This document shows, in pieces, positions 9,187-18,956 of a stretch of 64,000 bases of DNA. The notes beneath the pieces were generated by a model, which saw only the letters and a list, made by a program, of their open reading frames with translations, was not told the DNA's origin and did no database searches. Position 1 is the first letter of the stretch. Each line of letters starts with the position of its first letter. Source of the DNA: Rhodobacter sp. NTK016B (GTDB lineage Bacteria; Pseudomonadota; Alphaproteobacteria; Rhodobacterales; Rhodobacteraceae); contig NZ_JAFKOK010000007.1 of assembly GCF_017303295.1 (NCBI RefSeq), positions 124,001 through 188,000 of the forward strand, written 5' to 3'. The position numbers and the translations under genes were made by a program.

Positions 9187-9801
9187 ATGCCGCCCGAGGA
9201 CAGGACACCGAGGCGCCGCAACCGCAGGGACGATATCCTGGATGCCGCCGGCGCGCTCTTCGCCCGCCACGGCGTGGACGCGGTGACGACGCGGCGCATC
9301 GCACAGGCAGTCGGGATCTCGCAGCCCTCGCTCTATGCGCATTTCGCCTCGCTCCAGCAGATCCAGGACGAGGTCGCGGCCGAGGCCTTCGCTCGTCTGG
9401 AACAGGCGATCTCCTCGGCAGACGGCGAGAGCCCTGAAACACAGCTCGCAAACGCGGTGCGCGGCTATTTCGATTTCGGTCTCTCTTACCCGCACGCCTA
9501 TCGGATCGCCTTCATGCTGGAGCATCCGGAGGACACGCCAAATCCGCCCGACCCAGGCCTGTCCGGGTTCCATCAGACCGATCATCCCGGCCCTCGGGCC
9601 TTCGGGCATCTGGTCCGGATCGTCGGGCTGAACCGTCCGGACCTCTCTGCCGAAACGGTCGTGATGCGAAGTCAGAGCCTGTGGGCCTCCCTCCACGGCC
9701 TCGTCTCGCTCCTGCTTGCGCGACCGGCATTCCCGTGGGGCGACATGCAGGAGCTTGTCGACGAGCACTGTCGCCTGGCTTGCAAGATGGTCTTCGTATG
9801 A
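9187..9801 (+). CDS. TetR/AcrR family transcriptional regulator
   Basis: 204 residues. The N-terminal helix-turn-helix at about 17-62 reads ILDAAGALFARHGVDAVTTRRIAQ then ISQPSLYAHF. The recognition helix keeps the residues by which TetR of the tet systems contacts tetO (Arg in TTR, Gln-Pro, Tyr and His; Ser for Thr), matching the tetO-like sites upstream. The C-terminal ligand domain includes a TetR_C_33-like pattern (YPHAYRIAFM…). ATG 9187 is preferred to 9166 because AAGGAGG at 9169-9175 is then at Shine-Dalgarno distance. It is probably an autoregulated repressor of the divergent oxidoreductase. The inducer is unknown, and nothing else points to tetracycline resistance. Confidence 0.9.
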   Translation: MPPEDRTPRRRNRRDDILDAAGALFARHGVDAVTTRRIAQAVGISQPSLYAHFASLQQIQDEVAAEAFARLEQAISSADGESPETQLANAVRGYFDFGLSYPHAYRIAFMLEHPEDTPNPPDPGLSGFHQTDHPGPRAFGHLVRIVGLNRPDLSAETVVMRSQSLWASLHGLVSLLLARPAFPWGDMQELVDEHCRLACKMVFV

Positions 9802-10113
9802 AACAGTCGATCTCAGGGGAAGGGTCGAAGGGTTGGCATGCCCCCTTTGGGCCTATCTGAATCGAATGCGACCTGCGCCGACGCGGCTGCATGCTTCAAG
9901 TTCTCATCCAGAAGGTCGCCGCTTGCGGCCCTTAGCAGACCTTTGTGTTTGCGGCAGCGAATTACGTGTTCGGGCCGAAGGGAGCCTTTCCATGCGGCTC
10001 AAGACGGTCACCCGAGTTTATTCGACGACCGCTAGTCGCAAGCCATTCACCTGCTGTTGGGTGATACCTAGACGTCCTGACTGATGTGTGCCGTTGCCAG
10101 CGACATGCGGGCA
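9802..10113. other. Intergenic stretch with a hairpin repeat, no gene recognised
   Basis: 312 bases between the TetR gene and the terminator of the large secreted-protein gene. It holds one copy of a hairpin-type dispersed repeat (9911-9944). I see no coding signal on either strand. Confidence 0.45.
9911..9944. repeat. Dispersed hairpin repeat, copy 1
   Basis: AAGGTC (9912-9917) and GCT (9921-9923) pair with AGC (9934-9936) and GACCTT (9938-9943) around the loop TGCGGCCCTT. A second, better paired copy with nearly the same core (CGGCCCTKAGCRGACCTT) lies at 19861-19892. This looks like a short intergenic palindromic repeat family. Confidence 0.45.
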
Positions 10114-10148
10114 GAAAAAGGGGCCATGCACCTGACATGCATGGCCCC
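10114..10148 (-). terminator. Rho-independent terminator of the large secreted repeat protein gene
   Basis: Perfect 11-bp stem GGGGCCATGCA (10120-10130) / TGCATGGCCCC (10138-10148) with a 7-nt loop. Read on the minus strand it is followed by CTTTTT at 10120-10115. It lies 29 nt past the stop of the minus-strand gene ending at 10177. Confidence 0.8.
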
Positions 10149-10176
10149 CGGATTTCGTGACACGTCGCTCCCGCGC

Positions 10177-13100
10177 TTATTCGCTTCCGCGCAGACCCGG
10201 GATCAGTGTTTCGAGCAGCGGCCCACCGAGCGAGACGCAAGCCCCATTCAGCGTAAGGCCGGACCGGCAGGGCTCATCCGGGGTGTCGCGCGGCGGGGTC
10301 GGTCTCGGGGTAGGCACCGGCGCAGGTGCCGCGACACGGATACAGCCTTCGCCGCCCACCAGTTCGGTCCCGCGCGGGCATGAACAACTGGTGGCGTTGC
10401 GACGGGTCATGCCGTCATAGCGACAGGCACAACTCTCGCCCTGTGCCACGGTCGTCGCGCGGTTGCACTGCAAGGGCGGCGCGGGCATGCGCGGCAGCGA
10501 GAGCTGCGTGCAAGCCGGTTCGGTTGCCGGCGCCATCCCCAGCGCGCTCAGCAGCGCCGGTTCAAGCTCGCGGCTCAGCGGCACGCCCAGTTGCGCCTGC
10601 ACCTGTGCCAGAGCGCCATAGGTCCGGCGTCCCGTGAACCCGTCCACCGGTCCCGCGTCATAGCCGCGCTGGTTCAGGCTGTTTTGTACCATCGCGACGC
10701 GCTGGCGCTGATTGTCGGGCGCGCCAAGCTGCGCGCAGACCTGCAACTGACCGCCATTGGGCCGACCGGGCACCACCAGCGACAGGTCGATCCGGTAAAC
10801 GTTACGCGGCTCCCACGATACCTGAGGGATCGAACAGGTCACCGCGTTGTCGACGGGACCAGCGCAGGCTGCACCTTCGCCCGAGACCAGATGTGCGGCG
10901 TTGATACCCGGTGCTCCGAACGTTTCAAGCAGAGCGATCGGGCCGCTGTAGGGTTGAGTGTCTGTGTTTTCGATCCGCACTCCGACCACACAATCATAGA
11001 CCTGACGATCCCGGTCCGCGTGGCAGCTGCCGATCTGCTCGGGCGTCAGCAGCAGCTCGGCGGCAGTGGGCAGCGCCTCGGGCTCGTGCAAGACGTCGAT
11101 TTCGGCGCAAGCCGACAGTGCATCGACGTAATTGCTCAGGCTGTCGAGGCGGACGGTGGCGCAGTTGCGCAAGGTGCGACCGGCGGCAAGCGGGCCAAGC
11201 TCAGCCGTCCACTCGAAGGTCATGGTGCCACCGGCGGCATTCATCACATCGCCGGAAACCGAGCAGATACCAGCGCCATGGGCAAGACCATAGGGATAGT
11301 CATTGCAGTCCCAGCCGTCCGCGCCGGTGACATTGCTGAACGGGCCGACGATTGGCACCACCGGATCATTTGCCGCCCAAGGCGAATAGCCCAACTGATC
11401 GATCAGATGCAGGCTGTTGGTCGAGGTCAGGTTGCGCGCCGTCACCGAGATGGTGCATCGCATCTGCGAGGTTTGCGCCCCGGCAACGACGACGATGGGG
11501 TCGCATGTTTTCGATACCTCGATCTGCGGGGTCGGCGGAACGACCAAGCCTCCGCCGCCCAGAGCGCCGATGTTACCGCCAAAAACCGGATCCGAGGGGT
11601 CAACCGGGTCAACAATGACGGGGTTGGCGACGCTGCCGGTGGTGCCGCCGGGGGCGACAATCGGGCCCGTCGGATCGACCACCACGGCGGGGTCGTTCAG
11701 GATCGGGTCCAGCGGTGAGTGGTTGAACAGAATGGGCACGCATTGGCGGTTATTCGCGCCCGCAGGTGCATGCAGGCCGGGGCTCGACAGATCCGCATAC
11801 ACACAGTTCTGCGCGCGCGGCCCGTCCACCGGCCGCCCGGCTGGCCCGGTGAAATCAGCGCTGTACGGGATCGTTACGCTACCCCCTTGGGCCGTGATGA
11901 AATCGGTGGTCAACGTGCAAGCGCTGCCGATCCCATTGGCGACGCCGTACCCGCCACAGCTCAGGTTCCATGAGGCTGAGGGGGTAAAAGCGCCCTGCCA
12001 GACGGATTGGGTGGTAGAAGAGGTGACTTCATCGCGCACTTGCACCAGCTCTCCGCCGGGCAGATTGGTGCCCGATACGGTGATCGCGCAGGCGACATGC
12101 CACGCCCCGGGCGTGCCCTGCACCGCAGGCTCGCATGTCTTGATGATCGACAGCTCGGGGTCAAGAACCACCGGCGCGGGCAAGATTTCCACGCAATCCG
12201 ACGCTTGCGCAGCGCCGATGTCGGTCACCGGCGCGTCGCCCAAGGTAACACCAACGCAGTTTTCCGCCCCGCTGATGCTTGCCGGTCCGCCATAGAGTAC
12301 AAAATCGACGAACACCGTCGAGCTGCCCGCCGCATGCGGGAATTGTGCGCCTGAAATCGCGCAAACGGGAAGATTGGTTTGCGGCTGACCCGGCGCCGTA
12401 TAGGGCGCCTGCGTGCATTGCCACGGGTCAGTCGAGGACAGCGTTGCAAGCGTGCCGTTCATCGAGTTGGGACCATAGCTCAGCTCTTCGGTCAGCCACA
12501 GCGGCGCGGTAAACGGCACGCCGTTTGTGGTGACGGTCAGCGCGCAGCGCATTTGCTGCGTCCACATCGTCTGCGACAGAATTTGCCGTTCGCCGATAGC
12601 CTCACAGGTCTTGGTGACATCAATCACCGGAACGCGCGGGGTGTCACCGGGCTTGATCTCGGTCTGCACGCAGTAGTCACCGGTCTCGATCTGACGTCCC
12701 GTCCCGGCGCTGACACCGCTGACGCAATTGGTCCAAAGGATGCTGCGATTGGCGTTGGTCGCGGTGGCAAACATTTGCACCGACATCGATTCCGCGCTGG
12801 AGGCTGTTGCCCCATCGATCTGACACTGCAGCACATCGGTGCCGATCCCGGTACAGGGTCGCGACGCCGACACGAAAGACGCGGTGCCATTGGTGATCTG
12901 ACTGGCATTCTCGGTCAGGGTAAAGCTGCCGTCGAAGGGCGCGGGGTTCAGGACGACATTGACCTCACAATCCCACAGGAAGCCGTTGACACCCGCAACC
13001 TGACCCGCACGCGGGGCATCGCAGGTTTTCCAGGTGTAGGCATCTTCCAGAACCGGCAAAGGCGGTGTGGGCGCGGGCACATCGATGAACACGCAGCCGT

Positions 13101-14748
13101 CGGGCAACCCGGCGGGCCATCCAGTGCCATCGGGGTTGCGCATCGTACCGGAAGCGCTGCGCTGGTCGCCGGGCATCAGTGTGTCTTCAATGCTCAGGAT
13201 CGGGCAATTCATCACCTGCGTCGGTGCCTGATCGGTGGTGAAATCGAAGGTCATGTCGATGACCGAGCTGCCACCCGCGTTGAACAGGTCCAGCGTGCTC
13301 AGTTGGCACACACCCATTGTTCCCGTCCCGCCGGTGTTGGCGATGTCCTGACAGCTCCACGGCTGCGCCGAGGTGATCGTGGTCATCGGACCGACGACGG
13401 TCGCCACGGCGGGCGGCTGCGCGGCGAACACATCGATCAGCGAGACATAGCCGTTCGCAGGCAGGTTGCTGCCGGTCACAGTGATTTGGCACGTCAGTGA
13501 CATCACGCCGGAGTCGGTCGCAACCACCGGATCGCAGGTTTTCACCACGTCATGACGGCCCGACCAGCTGGCCTGAACGCAATTTCCCGGGACCGACACG
13601 GTCGAATCGTTCAATACGTAGCTGCCGCTGGTGCAGTTTTGCAGTGACTCTGAACGCTCAGCCGTTTCGCTGGTGACAAATACCTCGAACAGCAGGGTCT
13701 CCGTACCCGTTGGGTCGAATTGAGCACCGTCAATTGTGCAAGAACTCACCGCCGAGCAATCGAAATTGCCCGATTGCGCGCTGCTCGAGAGGATCTCTCC
13801 AGTGACCGTGGCAGGCAGGGTCAATAGATCATTCACCGTCAAGCTGCCGGCAAACGGCGCTTGGGGCACGGTGACGTCGACTGAGCAGCTCCAAGTTTGT
13901 CCTAAAACGCCGTTCCGGACATTTGCCTCAAGCGCTTCGCAGGATTTTGTCAGGGAGATATCGCTGGGCACCAAGGGCGCCACGGGCGGCACAAACGGGG
14001 CAAGATCAGGGATCATTACCTCTCCGATATTCGCCTCTGGCCCACAATCATCCGTCGAAACAAACGTCACCGAGGCATTATCGACGTTGCCGTCGCCCGA
14101 AACACGCGCGGCAAAAGCATAGGTCTGCCCTGCGACGACGCTCGCTGAATTGGTAGGCAAGATCACCCAGGTATGGGTGCGTGACGGTGCGCTGGGGAGC
14201 ATTTCATATGTGGAGACCGCGTTGAACGCGGTACTGAACGCTATGAAATCCTGCACAACGGCGCCTTCTTCGGGGAAATACTCCCCCCGCACCGGGGCTG
14301 TGAGCGGGTTCGAAATAGGACCAACGATCCCCAGCGCCACCGGCACACTGCGGTTTGCTCGGTTCGAAAACGCTGCCGACCCCTGAATCGAGCCTGAGCA
14401 TTCTGGTGTGAAATACTGCCACAAAAGCATATTGATGCCACCGCCAGCGTCGTCGACATAATGCATGGTCGATCCGGCCGGGCCACCGTCGGCATCGCTC
14501 TCGGGACCTTGGATGCCGTAATCCCCACCCCCTGGTCCATCGACCTGAACAAGATTACCCGAGTTCCAGGCGACAAAATCACCGAACCAATCGCCACCCG
14601 ATTCCCACGCTGGAATATCAAAGGACAGATGATCGCCAAATCCGATATCGCCTGAGGCTTCAAAATCACCGTTGGACAGCAAATTTTGCGAAAACGCTGG
14701 GACCGCAGCCAACGAAGTGGCCGCCGCCAAAAGGGGCAAAAAACGCAC
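10177..14748 (-). CDS. Large secreted cysteine-rich repeat protein with C-terminal peptidoglycan-binding-like domain
   Basis: 1523 residues. A signal peptide (MRFLPLLAAATSLAAVPAFSQ) is followed by an N-terminal adhesin-like beta domain (about 22-260). Then come six repeat units of about 130-165 residues, each opening with K-[ST]-C-[DE] (KSCEA, KTCDP, KTCDA, KTCEA, KTCEP, KTCDP) and carrying regularly placed cysteines. A seventh, diverged unit begins near 1240 (GSCHADRDRQVYDC). The units look like DUF11-type immunoglobulin-like domains held by disulfides. A peptidoglycan-binding-1-like motif (LNQRGYDAGPVDGFTGRRTY, about 1370-1415) and a Cys-rich, Pro-rich tail follow. Probably a cell-surface or envelope-anchored protein; function unknown. 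It is a single gene with its own terminator. Confidence 0.8.
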   Translation of the reverse strand: MRFLPLLAAATSLAAVPAFSQNLLSNGDFEASGDIGFGDHLSFDIPAWESGGDWFGDFVAWNSGNLVQVDGPGGGDYGIQGPESDADGGPAGSTMHYVDDAGGGINMLLWQYFTPECSGSIQGSAAFSNRANRSVPVALGIVGPISNPLTAPVRGEYFPEEGAVVQDFIAFSTAFNAVSTYEMLPSAPSRTHTWVILPTNSASVVAGQTYAFAARVSGDGNVDNASVTFVSTDDCGPEANIGEVMIPDLAPFVPPVAPLVPSDISLTKSCEALEANVRNGVLGQTWSCSVDVTVPQAPFAGSLTVNDLLTLPATVTGEILSSSAQSGNFDCSAVSSCTIDGAQFDPTGTETLLFEVFVTSETAERSESLQNCTSGSYVLNDSTVSVPGNCVQASWSGRHDVVKTCDPVVATDSGVMSLTCQITVTGSNLPANGYVSLIDVFAAQPPAVATVVGPMTTITSAQPWSCQDIANTGGTGTMGVCQLSTLDLFNAGGSSVIDMTFDFTTDQAPTQVMNCPILSIEDTLMPGDQRSASGTMRNPDGTGWPAGLPDGCVFIDVPAPTPPLPVLEDAYTWKTCDAPRAGQVAGVNGFLWDCEVNVVLNPAPFDGSFTLTENASQITNGTASFVSASRPCTGIGTDVLQCQIDGATASSAESMSVQMFATATNANRSILWTNCVSGVSAGTGRQIETGDYCVQTEIKPGDTPRVPVIDVTKTCEAIGERQILSQTMWTQQMRCALTVTTNGVPFTAPLWLTEELSYGPNSMNGTLATLSSTDPWQCTQAPYTAPGQPQTNLPVCAISGAQFPHAAGSSTVFVDFVLYGGPASISGAENCVGVTLGDAPVTDIGAAQASDCVEILPAPVVLDPELSIIKTCEPAVQGTPGAWHVACAITVSGTNLPGGELVQVRDEVTSSTTQSVWQGAFTPSASWNLSCGGYGVANGIGSACTLTTDFITAQGGSVTIPYSADFTGPAGRPVDGPRAQNCVYADLSSPGLHAPAGANNRQCVPILFNHSPLDPILNDPAVVVDPTGPIVAPGGTTGSVANPVIVDPVDPSDPVFGGNIGALGGGGLVVPPTPQIEVSKTCDPIVVVAGAQTSQMRCTISVTARNLTSTNSLHLIDQLGYSPWAANDPVVPIVGPFSNVTGADGWDCNDYPYGLAHGAGICSVSGDVMNAAGGTMTFEWTAELGPLAAGRTLRNCATVRLDSLSNYVDALSACAEIDVLHEPEALPTAAELLLTPEQIGSCHADRDRQVYDCVVGVRIENTDTQPYSGPIALLETFGAPGINAAHLVSGEGAACAGPVDNAVTCSIPQVSWEPRNVYRIDLSLVVPGRPNGGQLQVCAQLGAPDNQRQRVAMVQNSLNQRGYDAGPVDGFTGRRTYGALAQVQAQLGVPLSRELEPALLSALGMAPATEPACTQLSLPRMPAPPLQCNRATTVAQGESCACRYDGMTRRNATSCSCPRGTELVGGEGCIRVAAPAPVPTPRPTPPRDTPDEPCRSGLTLNGACVSLGGPLLETLIPGLRGSE

Positions 14749-15122
14749 AGCATATCCTTAAATTATGTTTGCAGAACGCCCCATTCCTGCGATGGACATT
14801 CTCTGTCAGGCAATAACAGCCCGCTGATAGGCCGCGACACTAACGCACAAAGCGTCAATGGAAAGCAGAAAGTGGAAAAAAGGTCTTTCCGGGTTCAGAG
14901 GCGATTGATGTGAGGATGACCAAGCGTCGCAAAGGAACCGTTCATTCGCATCGCTGCCGTTGACGTCAAGTGCAGCGAACGGCCGCTCTCCGCCCTTCAC
15001 GTCGGTAGCCTCCCTATCGGTCCCCGGCTTTGCACATGTCTCATCCGCGTTTGCGGCGAATGGCGACTTCGCTTCCGGTCCCGAGACGGCTACGGAGCCA
15101 CGCACCCAAACACGTGGGGCGT
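14749..15122. other. Upstream region of the secreted repeat protein; no gene recognised
   Basis: 374 bases between the minus-strand secreted protein gene and the plus-strand TniQ remnant. It should hold the promoter of the former. I could not assign -35/-10 boxes with confidence. Confidence 0.4.
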
Positions 15123-16966
15123 TTGAGCACACAGGAAGATGTATTGCTGCGGAAACTTGCCCTTACAGTAGAGCCCGTTGACCGAGAGACGCTCCCGTCG
15201 CTGTTTTCGCGCATGGCAATCCTGAATGGGACGGACGTTGTCAACTTCGCCCTCGATCTTGGTATCACCTTTCGGCGTATCCTGGAACAGGACGAAGAGG
15301 CAGTCGCGATTTTTGCAGAACGCGCAGGGGGTGTCGGCCACGCAGCTGGCCGAGCAGCTCTGTTGGACAGGTGAGCGCATCGGAGACGTCCGGATGCGGT
15401 TTCGGAAGGAGGTCTTCGTCTCGTGGGTCCTGCGAAACCCGATCAGCCCCATCCATTGCGGCACATTGCCTTGCGGGGCGACTGGCTCTGCAGAGGTGTT
15501 GATATCTGCCACCAGCACCACCATCCGCTGGTTCCCTTGTGGTCTAGCTCGCGCCCCATCGAACGGGATGATATTGGAGCGCGATTGGCGGAAATCCTGC
15601 CAGACCTGCAAGCATGATCATTCGACTGCGCGCGCATCGATCCTACCGACTATGACCTTTGGCTTGATAGGCGTCTATCGCAGGGTACCGCTGCGGACAA
15701 AACATGGCTGGCCTCACAGCCGGTGTTTCCGGCGATCACGATCCGCGAGTTCATCGGTGCAGCTTTGCTGCGCAAACTGGGCGAGGCCCCGGACGATCGG
15801 CGTGCCAAGGCCACCGGCTTTGCCTTTGTCTCGCAAGGCCCTGATGGAATCCGAGCGGCTCTGGACATCCTTATGCGATCACAGGACGGCGGCCACATCG
15901 CGACGCAGGGCGAATTGGGGCCGCTCTTCAAGCTCCTTAAGAGTGTCTAACTCGATGACGATGCCTTTGCGGTCTTTCACGGGATCCTTCGTGACTATTT
16001 TCTGGAAATATGGCCGTTGGCGCCAGGGGATGACCTTCTCGGGCAGGCCGTGACAGGGCGGCGCCTCCACTCCCTCACGTCAGCACCCAGGAAACCGGCA
16101 TCGGCCCGGCTGTTCTGGATGATCTCCTGACAGAGGCGGGCGCGTTTGCGCCCAGTGACGCGCGTGCCGATACCCGCCAGACCTTTGATGCGAAGGCTTG
16201 GCAGCACGTCCTTGATGAAATCCCGACACTGGTTGGTCCCATTGCGCTGCGAAAGGCAATCGGCGCAACCCTGGCCGAATTGAACGGGTTGAAGGCAGGC
16301 GGTGTCCTCGTCCCCAGGACCAACGTCGCGACGATCAAATCGCCTTGGCGGATTGCGGATGGCCAGCTCTTCTTGAGGAGTTGGAGGCCTATGCGCAGCC
16401 GGTTGCCCCAGAGGAGCCAGGGTGGGAGACGATCCAAATCGTTCACAAGCGGCTGGACCTTCCTGTTGGCGCGATCATTGCGGCTATCAGGGCTGGTTTT
16501 CTGCGCCTCGGCCAGCGTTCTGATGTGTCCGGCTACCACGGGCTCGTGGTGGGAAACACTGAGGTTGCTGCGTTCAAGGCGAAGGCCGCGCCGGAGCGCA
16601 AGCCATCGACCAACCAGGGAGAGGTGACCGCGCGGCCTTCGCCCGGTCGGCGGGTATTCGGGGGAAAGGTCAATTCCTGGCTCTGATCGAAGGTGGTTAC
16701 ACGCCTGCGATGTTGGTTTTGAATCCCACGACCAGGCGTCGGGAGTGGCGAATGAGCCGGGACGACATCGCTGCGTTTGAGGCCAGCTATACGACACCAA
16801 CGATTCTGTCGGCCGAAACCGGTGCGCATTGGAACACGATCCGAGCCGTTCTGCAGAGCGAGGGGGGCAGCCGTTCCGACCGAATGGCTTGGATGTCGGA
16901 CCGGTCTATCTTCGGAAGGCTGTTGAGCCGGTTGTGGCACTCTTGAAAACTCAGGGAGAAAAATGA
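15123..16966 (+). pseudogene. tniQ: TniQ family protein, decayed by several frameshifts and an internal deletion
   Basis: TniQ proteins take part in target selection of Tn7/Tn5053-type transposons. The start matches the TniQ pattern (VDRETLPSLFSRMAILNGTD, about 15171-15230). The reading then jumps frame near 15330 (ATQLAEQLCWTGERIGDVRM) and near 15440 (IALRGDWLCRGVDICHQHHH). The CPxC zinc-finger stretch normally found just before LRGDWLC is missing, so there is a deletion. After a stop at about 15615 it resumes as DPTDYDLWLDRRLSQGTAAD, hits an in-frame TAA at 15948, and shifts again near 16077 and 16365. The last readable part ends VVALLKTQGEK at the TGA at 16964-16966. At least six lesions make it non-functional. 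No tniA or tniB lies nearby, so it is a lone relic. Confidence 0.76.
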
Positions 16967-17468
16967 CTGCTAGCCACGGGGTATGCTGAAACATCGTTAT
17001 GTTTCAGTGTGCTAGAATAAACCTTCAACATGGCACCCCATGCCTTTTGACAGGGGGTGTGCATGAAAATCGCCAAAACGTGCAAGCTTATGCTTCATTG
17101 GCAGAAATGAAAGGGGTGGCGATCCCGAGAGGAAGCAGAAAAGCGTTACGGATCAAACCTTTGATCTGTAAAACTGGTGCTGTGCCCCTCAAGCAATATC
17201 AATGGCTTGCATCGCGGCATGTAAAACGGATTGCCGACAGTAGACAACGTCAAAGTCCGACCCAACATCCCGCTCCATGCCAGAGGGCGAGATCATTATC
17301 GGGACCGAATGCGCGTGCGGTCATTTGGTCGTGCTGACTGCTTAGAAGCTGCGCGGGAATCTGGCGCGCTTAACGGGCTTCAGCCGCTGCGGGTAGATCA
17401 GTCCCTGGTTGCGCAGACGGTTTCTTCGGAACTAGGCTGGCCTGTGCGTCCGTTACCTGAGGCAAACT
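16967..17468. other. Intergenic stretch with a perfect hairpin, no gene recognised
   Basis: 502 bases. CTGAAACAT (16986-16994) and ATGTTTCAG (16999-17007) form a perfect 9-bp stem with a CGTT loop just after the TniQ remnant. There is no T-run on the plus strand, so it is not a typical terminator. A 15-codon open frame at 17063 starts with ATG but has no other support. Confidence 0.45.
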
Positions 17469-18116
17469 GTGTCACAAGTTCATCGAGTCCAGACGGATTC
17501 TGAGTGCTATTCCCTGTCGTTCGATGACGGTCCGGACCCGAACCTTACGCCCAGGCTGCTCGATCACCTGAGACTGTTCCAGGCGAGAGCAACATTCTTT
17601 GTGATTGGCGAGAAAGCCATTCGGCACCCTGATCTGATCAAGCGTATCGTTGAGCAGGGTCACGAGATTGGAAACCACTCGTACTCCCACCCCTACATGC
17701 TCAAACTGAGCGATGGCGAGTTGCTGAGGCAGATCGATCGCACCCAATACGCTGTCTTCGACGCCTGCGGTCGTTGGCCAACTTTGTTCAGGGCCCCGCA
17801 CGGCCGAATGAGAAAGCACCAGCGGGCAATGCTCGAGTTCAATCGGCAAATCAAATGCTGCTACTGGTCCCTGGACCCCAAAGACTGGCGCGATCAAGAC
17901 GCTGCAATCATCGTATCTCGAATAGCTGGAGAAGTTCGACGGGGAGACATCGTCCTGACGCATGATGCCCTTGAGACAAGCGTCAATGGCGTGCCGGACG
18001 CTCTCCAAGCGATCGCAGCAAGCGGCCTTCAGTCCATCCCGATCTCTGAACTCATGCAGCTTGGAGAAGTCATCACAGAGCCTGAAGACGGCCGCTCCGA
18101 TTTCGAACCACTATAG
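17469..18116 (+). CDS. Polysaccharide deacetylase family protein (NodB homology domain)
   Basis: 215 residues, almost entirely one NodB domain. All five motifs are present: SFDDGPDP (Asp19/Asp20), HSYSH (His70/His74, metal ligands), FRAPHGR (108-112), DPKDW (136-140) and LTHDA (His165). It would remove N-acetyl groups from a GlcNAc-containing polymer in a metal-dependent reaction. No signal peptide is visible, so it may be cytoplasmic or use an upstream start. The start codon is GTG at 17469 with weak CTGAGG upstream. The neighbours do not define a polysaccharide operon; the gene stands alone after the decayed TniQ. Confidence 0.88.
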   Translation: MSQVHRVQTDSECYSLSFDDGPDPNLTPRLLDHLRLFQARATFFVIGEKAIRHPDLIKRIVEQGHEIGNHSYSHPYMLKLSDGELLRQIDRTQYAVFDACGRWPTLFRAPHGRMRKHQRAMLEFNRQIKCCYWSLDPKDWRDQDAAIIVSRIAGEVRRGDIVLTHDALETSVNGVPDALQAIAASGLQSIPISELMQLGEVITEPEDGRSDFEPL

Positions 18117-18540
18117 CCGAACAGAGCCGGCACTTCTGTCTGAGCGCCCGCGTGTTGGGCAAATATCTGGCTACTGCCGCCCCCCGTGCGGCCCATACCA
18201 GCCGCTTTCAAGGGGGCCATCGCTGCGGTGCAGCCTCCTCGAACCAGTCAAACAATGCCACGTCCAGCATGGACTGGCGGCCCAAGGTCTGCAGTTCGGT
18301 GATCCGGGCATTGCTGTGCGCAACCAGGTTTTTTCTCACAAAGATGCGGACAGGGGTCGACGATCTGACGCCAGCGGGGTTTCATTCGGCAGAGCAATTT
18401 CAAGGAAAACCTTTTCGGAGGGCGCGTTAGCAAGGAACGAACCGAGATGGAAAAGCTTGCGCGCGATTTCTATCGCATGCATCGCAAAGCGCGCGATTTC
18501 ATCTGGGTCGCTCGCCCTTAGTTTGCCGTTGGAGGTCGTT
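18117..18540. other. Intergenic stretch, no gene recognised
   Basis: 424 bases. The minus strand is open over roughly 18336-18540 and reads protein-like there, but it continues under the phosphatase gene and matches no family I know. GGAGG for the next gene sits at its right end. Confidence 0.4.
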
Positions 18541-18894
18541 ATGCTGGTTCTCTTCGTCTGTACGGCCAACAAGTTGCGCAGCCCCACTGCGGAGGATGTC
18601 TTCAAGAGCCTTCCGGGGATCGACGTCCTTTCTGCCGGCACCGATCCGTCTGCACCACGGGTGATGAGCAGGGAACTGGTCGCTAGGGCGGCGTTAATCT
18701 TCGTCATGGAGCAGCACCACCGGGAACGCATCCGAAAGAAGTTCAAGGCGCGCCCACCGGACAACCGGATCATCACGCTTCACATCCCCGACGAATTCGA
18801 ACGCGGCGACCCGGCCCTGATCGACCTGCTGCGCCAGCGTGTGACCCCGCATCTGGACGCTTTCCAGGGGCCGGATGAATCTTCGACGACCTAA
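18541..18894 (+). CDS. Low-molecular-weight protein tyrosine phosphatase-like protein
   Basis: 117 residues. The start MLVLFVCTANKLRSPTAED carries the LMW-PTP P-loop C-x5-R-S (Cys7, Arg13, Ser14). The protein is shorter than classical 150-residue LMW-PTPs, but the mid segment (VLSAGTDPSAPRVMS) and the C-terminal IPDEFERGDPALIDLL fit the short subfamily, where the PDEF aspartate is the probable general acid. The ATG is fixed by GGAGG 6 nt upstream. Its phosphoprotein partner is unknown, and the neighbours give no clear functional context. Confidence 0.82.
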   Translation: MLVLFVCTANKLRSPTAEDVFKSLPGIDVLSAGTDPSAPRVMSRELVARAALIFVMEQHHRERIRKKFKARPPDNRIITLHIPDEFERGDPALIDLLRQRVTPHLDAFQGPDESSTT

Positions 18895-18956
18895 GTTCAA
18901 GTTGCCCGACCCGGGGAAGTTGGCGAAAGTCGGTCTCGTGTAACGAGGAATTCCTT

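Noticed and set aside
9086-9801. Tetracycline resistance locus
   Set aside because: Only the operator and regulator resemble tet systems; the partner gene is an oxidoreductase, not an efflux pump or ribosome-protection protein.
10591-13500. Several long plus-strand frames (375, 292 and 373 codons)
   Set aside because: All lie antisense to the secreted repeat protein and contain no known domains.
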